A DNA stretch of 64,000 nt from Symsagittifera roscoffensis (Eukaryota > Xenacoelomorpha > Acoela > Convolutidae): the NCBI RefSeq assembly GCF_963678635.1, contig NC_087064.1, positions 56,430,338-56,494,337 of the forward strand. Direction: 5' to 3'. The position numbers and the translations under genes are program-made. Under the pieces are notes generated by a model. The model was not told the origin of the DNA and did not search any database. It saw only the letters and a list, made by a program, of their open reading frames with translations. This document shows positions 31,551-42,820 of the stretch, in pieces; position 1 is the stretch's first letter, and each line of letters begins with the position of its first letter.

Positions 31551-32091
31551 GTTCCAACTTTTGTAACGAAAATAACGGAATATTTGTGCTCGTGCGTTTT
31601 TTTTTTCTTCAGACAAATTTCGACTTTTTAACTAGCAATTTTTCTCTTAAAAAGGTTTTTATATATCATTTAGATTTTTATATATCATTCAAATGGTATT
31701 GTTATCTTGAGCTAAAATTTGAAAAAATATTTCACATGTGATCACTTTTTGTAAAATTATGGGGTTTTAGATTGCAATTTCGGACAATTTGGGACAATTA
31801 ACGCGCGATGTAATTCGCGCTATTAACGGGTAAGCGAAAATATAATCTGTCTTAGAAATCGTTCTAAATTGGTTCAAGGAAGCTTTTATGCCATAATTGA
31901 TATGTTAATAGGAGCAGAATCTATCACTTGTACTTAATATGACGTTTGGAGGGATGTTCTTACAAAAATTCTTAAATTTTCTTTTTAAATTTCAATTTAC
32001 GTAATTATTTTAAAATTTTTCATGTTATTACTGCTCCACAGGCCTTGAAAGGCAGTCCGAAAAATCCGGGCCTCGCCCTGATACGAGCAGT
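31551..32091 (+). repeat. R-B family, plus-strand arm of an inverted pair
   Basis: Runs from GTTCCAACTTTTGTAACGAA to CTGATACGAGCAG. It includes TTAACGCGCGATG...TTCGCGCTATTAACG and the CTGCTCCACAGGCCTTGAAA right end. With 32151-32703 it forms a near-palindrome. Confidence 0.8.
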
Positions 32092-32150
32092 TTTCTTTTC
32101 ATTAAATAGCCAAAAATTGTGATTTTTTTCATGAAACGCAAATTTAGACA

Positions 32151-32703
32151 AGACTGCTCGTATCAGGGCGAAGCTATGGAGCAGTAATATGGAGCAATAA
32201 TATGGAGCAGTAATATGGAGCACTAATATGGAGTCTATGAAGCAGTAATAACATATAAAGATTCAATTTATAAAATAAAAGATTTTTTTCCCTGAAATTT
32301 GAGATTTTTTGTGAAAATCATCCTCCACACGCCATATAAAGTACAAAAGGATAGATTTCGCCCCTTGTAACAAATCAATTATGGCAAATAAGCTTCTTTC
32401 AATTAATTTAGAACGATTTCTAACATGGATTAAATCACCGCGTACGCGTTAATAGCGCAAAATAGATCACGCGTTAATTGTCCCAAATTGGCCAAACTGG
32501 CAATCTTCAAACCCCTATAATTTTACAAAAATGATCACAGGTAATATATCTTTTTAAATTTAAGCTCAAGACGACAATACCTTTTGAATGATTCAAAAAG
32601 GTTCAGTCAAAAATGGCTAGTTAAAAAGTCGAAGTTTGTCTGAAGATAGAAAATCCCACCCCGAGCACAAATATTCCGTTGCTTTCGTTACAAAAGTCGG
32701 AAC
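32151..32703 (-). repeat. R-B family, minus-strand arm of the inverted pair
   Basis: Starts AGACTGCTCGTATCAGGGCG and ends CGTTACAAAAGTCGGAAC. The block ATGGAGCAGTAATATGGAGCA near 32175-32235 is expanded as a degenerate tandem of about 15 bp. The spacer between the two arms is about 59 bp. Confidence 0.8.
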
Positions 32704-33848
32704 AAAAAATCAATTAAAAAATCTTTTTTGCGCTCATTTTTGGAGATTACATCCTTCGTAATTTTTATTGGCTTCATTAGAGGCTTGCAATAAATGCACA
32801 AACAGGTTTGACTAAAATCAGCCAAAAGGATCGTTTTTGGGTAAATTTGTTGACTCAAATTATGCAAAACAATTTGCACCATATTAATTTGCAATTGTCA
32901 AAATTTAAAAAAAGATTATTCTTTATCATTTTTCGCCTAAAATCAATTCAATTGAAGAAAATTGCGTTTAAACTTCAAGTTTTATCAATTTTGTCCGGAT
33001 AATTTAAATCAGCACTGTATAAAATCAGACAATTAAATTGCGGTTCTGATCCAAATATGATTCAGTGCTGTCCCAGTGGTGCTTTCTGACTTGGCTAGTT
33101 TTGATCATTGAGAATTTGTCAAAAATAAAAAAATAATCTTCGCCCAAAAACGGTTGTTTACCAGATTCAAAACCTCTAGTTGACGATACCTTCCTTCCTT
33201 TCTTTACCTTACCTCTGCACCATATCCGCTTAGAATCAAATTTTTTTTATTGTTTATATCTCGAATATCAGAGAAGCGCTCATTTTATCAATGAGGCAAA
33301 ACTTATAATGAGCTTTTCTGATTTTAAGCTGAATCATTGTTGATAAAACTGTTACTCAACCATTGGTCCACATATGCAAAAAAAAATTTTATCTCTGGAT
33401 GTTTGAGCATATATGGCTCAGAGTTGTCTTTGTCTGATCTATCTTACTGTTCTGCTTTTCAAAAAATAGTTGTAATTTGCGAAAGCTGTACTTAATGACT
33501 CTGCCAAAGCAAACTGTGGGATATATATTTGAATTCCTCAAAATAATTTTTTGCTCTCAAAAATAATAATAAATCTTCGGTCCAACATTTTTATTTTGTG
33601 ATATTTGCAATACTTTTTTGTCGAGTACCTTTTTAATTGCAGAGTTAGTGCCTCTTTTAAACGCTAAAAACGCATTCAAAAATTTATGGCCTCAAGTCAA
33701 CATTTCCAAAAAATAATTGTTTCATCTGGTAAGAAAGGCAAAATAGTGAAAATCAAGCATTCCAATCATGTAGTCAGACATCACTGAATTAAAAAAAAAC
33801 GGTTTTCATTTTTGCACAGAAGAGTTTATAAATGAATATTTTTTGCAG

Positions 33849-33947
33849 GTTGGAATTTGCCTATAACTTTAGCCACTTCAAACCAATTCAATTACAAATT
33901 AATTACGGCCAAGATTGCTATTAAGCTGATTGGAAAAATGAAGCAAG
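33849..33947 (+). other. Candidate cassette exon with an in-frame stop
   Basis: 99 bp between TATTTTTTGCAG and donor AAG|GTGAGC, both better than the donor of the signal-peptide exon. In the phase coming from that exon it reads five codons and then TAA, so inclusion would truncate the precursor before the cysteine ring. It is open in another phase. It may be a poison exon, a non-coding exon or chance. Confidence 0.35.
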
Positions 33948-34487
33948 GTGAGCTCTGATTTTTTTTTTCATTTCAATGGAGTTTAAGACAATGAACAATT
34001 TTTTCCGTTTTTTCTTTTTTTTTTCAAATACTTTTTCTTGTGTTGATCAGTGTGATCGGAACATTCCTTGCTATTTGCAGAGCAGCTTACTACCTTTTTT
34101 TATTAGTAGACAACGAATGCCTTTTCCTAGTTTTCCACTTGGAAGATCTAGGAATGCTTTTTCTTATCACGTATGTAAATATCATTATGATACAATAATA
34201 TTGCAAATCAAGCAAGTTGTTTAAACAACTTGAAGCTATTTTTTCCTACCAACTTAATGATCATTTTTGGCTTCGTCGGTTTGAAAACTGCTGATTGCCA
34301 ATGTTTTCTTTATGTCAGCCGAATCCTGTTGTGAGATTGATTTATACATTTTAAAATGTCTTCAGGGTTGCTATGACGGGATATCAAATAATCTTTGGGA
34401 ATTTCTAAGCCGTGATCGTATACGAAATAATGTTGTGATTTACAGATCCTAATTTGTTGAATTTCTAAGTTAAGTGGAATTTTTCAG

Positions 34488-34619
34488 AATCCAGTAGAGC
34501 CTGTCTTCAGCCAACCTCAGAGAGGTCCAGTAGTTTCCAACAGTCCATCTTCATCAGCCTCCAAACTGAGGGCCAACATGTGCATGAATTACATCACAGG
34601 AGACTTCTTTGACTGCTGA
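34488..34619 (+). CDS. Secreted peptide precursor, terminal exon with C-x10-C ring
   Basis: The acceptor GGAATTTTTCAG ends at 34487, phase 0, and joins the 61 residues of exon 30289 to give a 104-residue precursor. The 43 codons run to a natural TGA at 34617-34619. They contain a proline/serine-rich linker (NPVEPVFSQPQRGPVV...SSSAS), a possible monobasic cleavage after KLR (87-89), and a final 15-residue peptide ANMCMNYITGDFFDC with Cys93 and Cys104. Two cysteines 10 residues apart, with the second as the last residue, is the ring geometry of somatostatin-14; N at ring position 3, an aromatic at 4 and F at 9 also coincide. The receptor-binding FWKT core is absent, so relationship is unproven. 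No amidation Gly is present. Confidence 0.68.
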   Translation, partial: NPVEPVFSQPQRGPVVSNSPSSSASKLRANMCMNYITGDFFDC

Positions 34620-35146
34620 CCAAAATGAACTCGTTGCTAAGTTCTAAATGAGCCACCAGTAACCTGAATCAAAAATCTAATGCTACAAACCAAATTTCTT
34701 TCATAGTGAAATGAAATTCGAGATGACTGATTATAATAATCGCACTAAATATTAATTGTAAATCCTTCTTCTATGGGCAAATGCAGAAAAAGCTTGAAAA
34801 GAGTCAAATTGTAATGTTGAATATTTATCTTTTTCATGTACGGAAAGACTCCAAAATGTTAGTGCAGCCAGTTATTCATTAAAAAGTGTTTAGGCACGAT
34901 CAATTAACATCAAACAGTGTTTAATTTGATCGCACCTAACTATTGTCTACCGAGATTAATTTGATACCTATCCAATGATTAAAAGTTAAGAGCATTTTTT
35001 TCTGCCGAAAATTTGACACCTAATTTTGTTCCTCTTTATTATCATGTATCGTACCAGGAAAAACAAGTGAAACAAAAAAAACTAAATAATTTGATAACTG
35101 ACGCTTTTTGAAGCACACGAGAAAAAACAATTTTAATTTGCGTAAC

Positions 35147-35152
35147 AATAAA
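35147..35152 (+). promoter_or_regulatory. Possible polyadenylation signal of the peptide gene
   Basis: AATAAA, 528 bp after the stop. It is the first canonical hexamer I noticed in the 3' region. In AT-rich DNA chance occurrence is common. Confidence 0.35.
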
Positions 35153-35199
35153 ACAAAAATTTTCTTTGCGATAGTTTGATAATTCAGTTTTGGATGTCC

Positions 35200-36300
35200 A
35201 ACTGCTTAAATAGTATTGCTGGGTAGTGCAGATGGCTTATGACTAGAGCGTTCAATAATGGTAATTGGTTTTTGATTGTCAGTAGTTTTTTTCTCGATTG
35301 TAATGTTTTGATCCAACAAGCCAAGTTTCTTAATATATAAATTTAACTTCTCCCTGAAAGGTTAGAAATTGATCTAGAGTTACCCCATAATATTTAATTT
35401 CTGGCTTTTCTTCTATTTTGTTATCATCTTATTTTTTACTGAGCTTTAAATTGTCGTTTCCGCCTTGATGTTTTTTGCTACATATTATCAACTCAGTTTT
35501 CTTTATGTTGAGTTTCAGAGAATGTTTTGTGAAGTACAGAGACAAAATCTGACAGGATTTTGCGGTAGCTGTAGAGCATTCTTGATCTCATTATCATCAC
35601 AAAACAGTAATGTATCATCTGCATATTGAACCACTTTGCAAGATTCAGTTAAATTTTAGTTCAAGTCATTTATGTATAGTTTGGAAATTATGGGTCCCAA
35701 AATTGTACCTTGAGGTACGCCTTCTTGAAGTGAGATCCAATTGGATTCAGTATTACTTACTACAGTTTTCTGTTGTCTATTGTTTATAAAGCAATTAATC
35801 ATTTAAATTGCTGATTCAGAGAATCTCGAACCATTCAATTTGTTCTTTTAATGTTCGAGGTTGATGGAATCGAAAGCTTTGGATAGATCTAATAAAGATA
35901 CGGCAATGTATTCATTTATCCATTGTTTTGCGGAAGAATTCAATGCAATGAAGGATCGCGTCTATCGTTGAATATGAGGTTCTAAAACCAAATCAGGTGT
36001 TGCTGAGCACGTTATTAAATAAACGACACTCGTTGATTTGTTTGTATGGAAATTTCTCAAAAATTGTTCAAAATGGATCTGTTATGGAGATTGGTTTATA
36101 GTTCTCTGCTATTTATGGGTAATCTTTTTTTTGTATATTGGGTTAAAAATCGTTTTTTGAATCTGGTTGGAAGTAATTTGTACTTGATTAATTCATCTAT
36201 AAAAAATGTGAGGTGTGGTCATAATCCATTGCATCTCTCAGAACCCAGGCTGGGAGATCAGAAGCTACGAATGGTTTAATTTTTAATTGAGGCAAGAATG
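35200..36300 (-). mobile_element. Decayed LINE reverse-transcriptase fragment, copy 1
   Basis: Read on the minus strand, with several stops and frameshifts, it shows SLLDLSKAFDSI (RT motif with the first catalytic Asp), GVPQGTILGPIIS and KLYINDLN, which are hallmarks of Jockey/CR1-type non-LTR retrotransposons. Similar in order and sequence to 36940-38300. The 3' end of both copies shares GCTGGGTA(G/C)TGCAGATGGCT near 35218 and 36960. It is not functional. Confidence 0.82.
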
Positions 36301-36939
36301 CACGAGAGATGTCTATGCTTGTTATTTTTTAGTTGCCTATCAAATTTTTCATTTTCGAGTGACGAAAAATGAGCACTTTATTTGCAACATGATAATTAAT
36401 CTGATTAAGCATGTGTAACTCGCACAATTTTTTCTGGTTATTTGTTTAATATATTAATGCTTAAGTTTTAAGATGACATAAACTCAAATCGTTTCCTTGT
36501 TGTTTTTCCATAGGTTGCCATAGAAGGACCTTCGCTAAAAAAAGATAGAAAAAATTACTTAAAATTAAATTTCATGGTCTTGTAAGTTAAGCTGCTGCTT
36601 ATCATGTTCGAACATGCTTTTTGAATTTAATTCCAAAATTGAACTGATTTTCTGAAAAAAAAAACAATTTTTGATATAATGACTGCTGAATCTTGCATGA
36701 AAGTGAAATTTTTAAATTTTTTGGTTCTCATCAATTCTCGTACTTGAATTTTGTGTATGCCGGTAGTAGTTTATGTCTAATTTTCCATAGATAACAGATT
36801 ATTTTCAAATCGAGAAACAAGGAAAACGGCCGAATCTTGTATTCCAGCTTAAGATCGGATGAAGAATAAAAAATTTTCTGTCACAGCTGGCCTTTATTGC
36901 TCAACTCAGTTGTTTTTTCAGCGATATTTTTATATTCGA

Positions 36940-38300
36940 TGTTAAATTGCTTAATACTATTGCTGGGTACTGCAGATGGCTCACAACTAAAGCGTTCATT
37001 AAAAGTAATTGATTGTTGATTGTCACTAGTTGTTATATCGATTGTAATGTTTTGACCCCCAGGCCATTTTCATTTGAATATTTTTTCAACTTCTACCCGG
37101 ACTGGAATTACCCTCAAATATTTAACTTGTGGCTGTACTTCTATTTGGTTATCATCGAACATTATACGGAAATTTGTTTTGTAGTTTCTGCCTTGATGTC
37201 TTTTGCTAAAAATCATCAACTCAGTTTTGTTTGTGTTGAGTTTTATTGAATATTTTAAGAAGTTTGAAGACAGTTTCTGACAGGATTTTTGCATGAGCTG
37301 TAGAAAGTTTTGGATGGCAATATCATCACAAAATAGTAGTGTATTCTCTGCATATTGAACCATTTTGCATTTTTTGGCTAAAGGTTTTTTCAAGTCATTC
37401 ATGTGTAGGTTGAAAATTAGGGGTCCAAAAGTTGCACTTCGAAGTACCCCTTGATTGAGTGAAATTCAATTCGATTTAATTTTAATTGTTGTCTTTTGCT
37501 TATAAAGCTAGGAATCATTTCAATTGCTGACTCAGAGAATCACGAATCAGTCAATTTAGTTTTTATATGTTCGTGGTTGATGGAGCGGAAAGCTTTTGAT
37601 AGATCTAATAATGATACGGCAATGTATTCACTTATCCATTGATTTGCGGAAGATCTCAGTGCAATAAAGGATGGCGTCCATCGTTGAATATAAAACCAAA
37701 TTGGGTGTTGCTGAGCAGATTATTAGATAATAAGTGTTCATTGATTTGTTTGTATATTAGTTTCTCTAAAAATTTAGAGGGTGCACCTGTTATAGAGATT
37801 GGTCTATAATTCTCTGCTATTTCTGGGTCATTTGCTTTGTATATTGGGTAACATCGCTCTTTTGAATCTAGTTGGAAAAAAATTGTACTTAATAATTTTC
37901 ATTGCACTCGTCTTTCAGAGCCCAAGCTGGAAGATCAGAAGGTACGGGTGGTTTATTTGCGTTTAAATTTGTTATTTTTTTCTTACATTCGATTTCACTT
38001 ACAAACTGGAAACAAAATTTTTGATTGCGTTCCTTTTTGGTCCTTGTGTTTTTGATGGTTGATTCAATTACGTTTTTTTTGTCAGAAAACATCTGAGTCT
38101 AGAAAACTTATAGTTGAAAAAGTTTGCCATTTTGAATTTGTTTTGTTGTTGCTTCACCAAATGAAATTTTTAGTAGTGTGATTTTGTTTGCTGATTTTTT
38201 CGAGTTTCTTGTGTCATTTATTATATTCCATTTCTGTCGCTCATTTTTTTTAGGATTAAATAAGCTCGAATTTTTATTTATCTGTTTATATTTTTCTCTA
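36940..38300 (-). mobile_element. Decayed LINE reverse-transcriptase fragment, copy 2
   Basis: Same family and strand as copy 1 but extending further 5'. Landmarks are LNANKPPVPSDLPAWALKDE (start of the RT domain, 37889-38092), SLLDLSKAFRSI, where copy 1 has DSI, and VQYAENTLLFCDD (37070-37402), in which the catalytic F/YADD is mutated. The active site is broken and stops occur. The 5' limit is approximate. Confidence 0.82.
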
Positions 38301-39590
38301 TCTATTCGATAAATATTTTTCGAAATGAGTTTTTCTAGTTTAAATTATGAGCTTTATCTTTGTTTAAGCTTGCATTAAATTCTGAGCTTTATCTTCGCTT
38401 AAGTTTGAAAAAAGGGAGCTAATTTGTATCCTGAAAAGAAATTGCGATTGATTGCTTTAGTTAACAGAAAATTCCAATTAGTAGTAATATTTGTCGAATA
38501 TAAAAACTAGAATGCTAATTTTTGGTCTGTTTTTTTTTTTTCAAAAAATAAATTGGTTCAGGGAATCTGGCAGTAGAATGACCAGTTCTTACCAAAAAAA
38601 TCTTTAGAGATGCATTTTTTATAGATTCATTTCGAGGTCACTGATATGTTAGTACCTGCCAAGTTTATGACCGAAGTCTAATGAACCTTAACATACGAGA
38701 TGCATACGGCATACAGTTGATGCAACTTACTAAAAAAAGACAACGTTAGATCATTGGAACGCCTTTTTATGGCGCAGCCAAACAACGATTCGAACATCCG
38801 CTGTTTTGGACAACACTTAGAGCCACTGGAGGGATTTCATCTTGCGATTTTTTTCAACGAGAACTGCAAATTGATCATTGACAATTTAAAGTAGCCATTG
38901 GTTCCAAAAACTCCTTTTTATATTGTGAAACAGACGACCGGAGAGCAGAAGCTCGTAATAAAGAAACGGTTCTATGAAAAGAATTAGCCGAAGAAAAGAC
39001 AACCGCAAAAAAGAACGAAACGTTTGGATCAGTAAATTTGATCACAGAAATTTGAGTAGCTTCTTCTCGAAAAATGAGTGCAATTTTTACACAGTGGGCG
39101 GTGAATCTACTGAGACTTTGAAATTTTTAACGGAATTTTACATGCAAATTGTGAAAACATGTTGAAACTAAGATCGTTTTCTGGCTCATTACGCAAAATC
39201 ATTAAATTTCCACCGAACTTTACAAAATTTTGTTCTCCGTCGAGACAAATGTTTGAAAAGCAAAATCAAAATTTATCAAGATAACATTAGACAATCACTC
39301 TGACATTTTAAGAAAAACCAGAATAATGAGAGATGCCTCACATACAAGATTGGAAACCTTCTTGGAGAAATTCGATCGGTTGGAAAACAATTGTTTTTGC
39401 TTCCTGACTTTTGAGTACACAAAAAATTAACCACTCTATCATTGAGCTTAAAATATTAGGAGTAGTTAGAGCTTTATAATTGTTTAAAAATTACCTGTAA
39501 GCCACAGCATACAAAATAAAAACTGATCGCGAAGCAAACTTTAAGCATTAATTTCAAACCGAGGAAACACGACAGTGTTTTGTAGATAAA
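38301..39590. other. Gene-free region
   Basis: Frames are short. The part 38700-39460 is slightly less AT-rich and contains basic and charged peptides in several frames (for example a 63-codon plus-strand frame at 38974), which could be a decayed coding sequence. No family could be named. Confidence 0.35.
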
Positions 39591-39628
39591 TAAGCTGGAG
39601 ATATACCCGGGTTGACCAAAATGTGCAA

Positions 39629-39960
39629 CTATACGTCGTACCATGCATGGTTCCATGGAAGCCATGAAAAATTGCCGACGTATTTTTATGTTAAAATAAC
39701 ACCTTTTCCATGCATGACGCGACGTATGATTCCACATTTTTTAAAGTATGGGGGACTTCAAAATAGACAATATTGATACTTTTACTAGGGCTGTTGATAA
39801 TTTATATGTCACCATGGAAGCTTGCAATGTATAGTTACTATGTTATCATGCATGGCGCGACGTATGGTACCATGCATGGCGCGACGTATGGATACAATGG
39901 AAGCATATATGGCGCTACATATGATTAACAAAGAACCATATTTGGCGCGACATAGAAACC
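39629..39960 (+). repeat. Cluster of CATGCATGGCGCGACGTATG motifs
   Basis: Two head-to-tail 24-bp units lie at 39847-39870 and 39871-39894, with degenerate forms near 39629 (inverse: ACGTCGTACCATGCATGG), 39709, 39909 and 39942. Related GCGACGTATG sites recur at 49096, 56940 and 60312 in the segmental duplications. No function known. Confidence 0.7.
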
Positions 39961-40439
39961 GAAAAATCAAATAAATTCAATATTCTCGCGGGCATCCAAT
40001 AAGTGCTCTGAACGACCTCAAAGACATTGGTAGTAAAAAACCTTTTTCCGCCGTTCAGAGCAAAATTTTGGTTCCCAAGCAAAGCACATTTTTATCCGAT
40101 GTAGAAAACTTTACCCGATGACGCCGGAAAGCATACTTGGTGATGGCTGAATAACTTTCATAAAACTGTCTATAACAAAACAAGCATTTCAGAATTATGA
40201 AAGATTATCAACACATAAAATAAAATAATTACCATCAACAAAAACAATTCAACAGAGGCAAAGCAGAGCTTCACATCACTTGCAATACAACGAAATCGTC
40301 GCAAACTAAAAACAGATTCTGCTAAAAAAATACAAGAAAAAAATCAATAGAAAACTTTTTTTAAATGTTTTTGATTCCAAAAAGGCGCTGAAGTACTCAA
40401 AAACTTTATGTTGACCAAAAGAAAACTAAATTTTTTGAG
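39961..40439. other. Gene-free region before the tandem array
   Basis: A-rich on the plus strand. No element or exon recognised. Confidence 0.4.
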
Positions 40440-41600
40440 AAGCACTAACCAGCAGTACTTAAAACAAAATCAAGATACAATATTGAGCTTTCGATAGCAA
40501 CAGATTGTTTGAAAAAATTTTTCGAGACAGGATAAATCGGCAAAAACGTGGAACGATTCATGATTTTTCAAAAAAAAAAACAATTTATCATTAAAAAAAG
40601 TAATAACTCTAAAACTAGGAAGAAAAAACACGAGACCGTTATATCAAAATTAAGCTATGATTATGATCTGTCCATAGTAACAAACTGTTTGACAAAACCC
40701 ATCGAGACTGCGGAAAAATAAGCAAAGCCGTGGGGCGAACCACGACTTTTCAAAAAAATCTAAATTTCACGAAAAAAAACAATAACCCAAAAACTAGGCA
40801 GAATAAACCAGAAACCATTATATCAAAATCGAAATATTTTAGTGAAATATCGATAGCAACTAACAGTTTGAAAAAATCCATGAAAAAAGAGGCGAAATCG
40901 GCAGAGACCTGGGACGTAACACGATTTTACAAAAAAGCCATTTTTTCACTTAAAAATTGATAACACAAAAACTAGGAAGAATTAACCAATGGCCATTATA
41001 TCAAAATCAAAATATGATATTGGGCTACATATGGCAACAAACAGTTTTGAATAGTTCTTCGAGACACAGGAGAAATAAGCAAAGCAGTGGGGCGAGCCAC
41101 GATTTTTCAAAAAAAAGTAACTTTTCACTAAAAAATAAATTACGCAAAAACTAGGAAGATTTAACCAATGGCCATTATATCAAAATCAAGCTACAATATT
41201 GGGCTACAGATAGCAAAAAAGATTTTTGAATAGTTCTTCGAGACAGAGGAGAAATAAGCAAAGCCGTGGGACAAAACACGATTTTCAAAAAAAGATTAAT
41301 TTTTCACTAAAAAATTAATTGCGCAAAAACTAGGAAACTTTAACCAATGGCCATTATATCAATATCAAGCTACGATATTGGGCTACAGATAGCAACAAAC
41401 ATTTTTGAATAGTTCTTCGAGACAGAGGCGAAATAGTCAAAGCCGTGGTTCGAACCACGATTTCTCAAAAAAACCAATTTTTCACTAAAAATTTATTTAC
41501 TCAAAAACCAGGAAATAATAATCGACGGCTGATAAATCAAAACAAAGCCACAACAAATATCAACCAATGCCAAAAAAAAATTGGACACAAAACAAACATT
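40440..41600 (+). repeat. 179-bp satellite-like array, about six monomers
   Basis: Landmark (C)ACGATTTT sites fall at 40559, 40741, 40920, 41098, 41277 and 41456, giving periods of 182, 179, 178, 179 and 179 bp. Each monomer carries CAAAAACTAGGAA, ACCAATGGCCATTATATCAA and TTCTTCGAGACA. Most have a dyad at the landmark, perfect in the last monomer (CGTGGTTCGAACCACG, 41443-41458). Monomers differ from each other, so the array is not freshly homogenised. Confidence 0.9.
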
Positions 41601-42154
41601 AAAATGAAAAAACAGTCATTTTGATCGAGAAAAAAGGTAATTTTGAGCTCCGTTACTCCCCCAATAGGAGCAAGAACAACACATTCGGACTGAAAATTGC
41701 AAAGAAATCCTCGCAAAGAACTGAGGAGTCTATTCCTACCAAAAAAATATTAAACAAAAGAGAATTTTTTTTAGCATTCTTCAAGAGCTTCAAGTCTTTT
41801 TCTGCTAGCAATTGAAAAAAATTTGGGTAGGGAATGACACATACTTCGTACCCTGGAAAAAGAAAAAATCCTTTTTCTTGTTCTGTAATTTCCTAGAGTT
41901 TTTTTTCAATTAATATCTTCAAATAGGCACATATTGATGTTAACTACACAGTTTTGATAAAAGAGACTTATTTTTTTACAATTTTGAAACAAATGAGAGC
42001 AAAAATCGATTTTTTTGCCTATTCTTTCAAAAAAAACATATGCCTTTTCTCAGTGAACCATCAATATTCAGATAATTTTTTTTGCTGGAAATATTTGAGA
42101 GACTCTGATTGAAGCGATGTTGTGCAATGAGCTTTCTTCGTTTGTTTTCTACAA

Positions 42155-42820
42155 TGCCGCTTTCACTCAAAGTATTTTAAAGCGTACAAGCGTCAAATTG
42201 ATTGCAAAATTTGATTGAAAAAATTATTGTTAAAAAATTAAACAAATTTTAAAGAAAAACATTTTGTGTTTTAAAGATGATTTTTATTGAAATTTTATAC
42301 AAACCAGCAAAAATAGTTTAATCAGCAGATGATTGCCTGATTTTTTATGGTCAAAACATTTTTTTTCAAAAAACCCTCTAAGACTGCTGTTCACTACACT
42401 GTTCTGACCAGTAGGACATTGGCTTCACAATGTTAAAAGAACTCAAAAGCAAGTTTTGGTGTAGAATTTGGGTTTCGTTTTTTAGAAAGTCAAAAACTTT
42501 ACTGGAACTAAAATAAAAATTGCCGCTTTCACTCAAAGTATTTTAAAACGTACAAGCGTCCAATTGATTTTAAATTTTGATTGAAAAAAGTGTTGTCCAA
42601 AACTTAAACAAATTTTAAAGAAAAACATTTTGTGTCTTAAAAATGATTTTTATTGAAATTTTATTCAAACCAATAAAAATAATTTAATCAGCAGATGATT
42701 GCCTGATTTTTTGTGGGCAAACAATTTTTCAAAAAACTCTCTAAGAATGCTGCTCAATACACTGTTCTGACCAGTAGGACATTGACTTCACAATTTTAAA
42801 AGAACTCAGAACAAAAAACC
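42155..42820 (+). repeat. Two copies of a 363-bp unit
   Basis: GCCGCTTTCACTCAAAGTAT begins units near 42157 and 42520. Both contain GATGATTTTTATTG or AATGATTTTTATTG, CAGCAGATGATTGCCTGATT and CTGTTCTGACCAGTAGGACA. The same unit is present three times at 53763-54800. Confidence 0.85.

Larger units (their letters stand above)
30479..34487 (+). other. Intron of the peptide gene, about 4 kb
   Basis: AT-rich intron carrying R-B copies at 31440-32703 and a candidate cassette exon at 33849-33947. Otherwise no coding similarity seen. Confidence 0.5.

Noticed and set aside
38974-39165. 63-codon basic frame
   Set aside because: Some charged clusters suggest a decayed gene, but no family could be named and neighbouring frames carry equal signal.
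40440-41600. CRISPR-like array
   Set aside because: The 179-bp units are contiguous repeats without short direct repeats and unique spacers, and the genome is eukaryotic.
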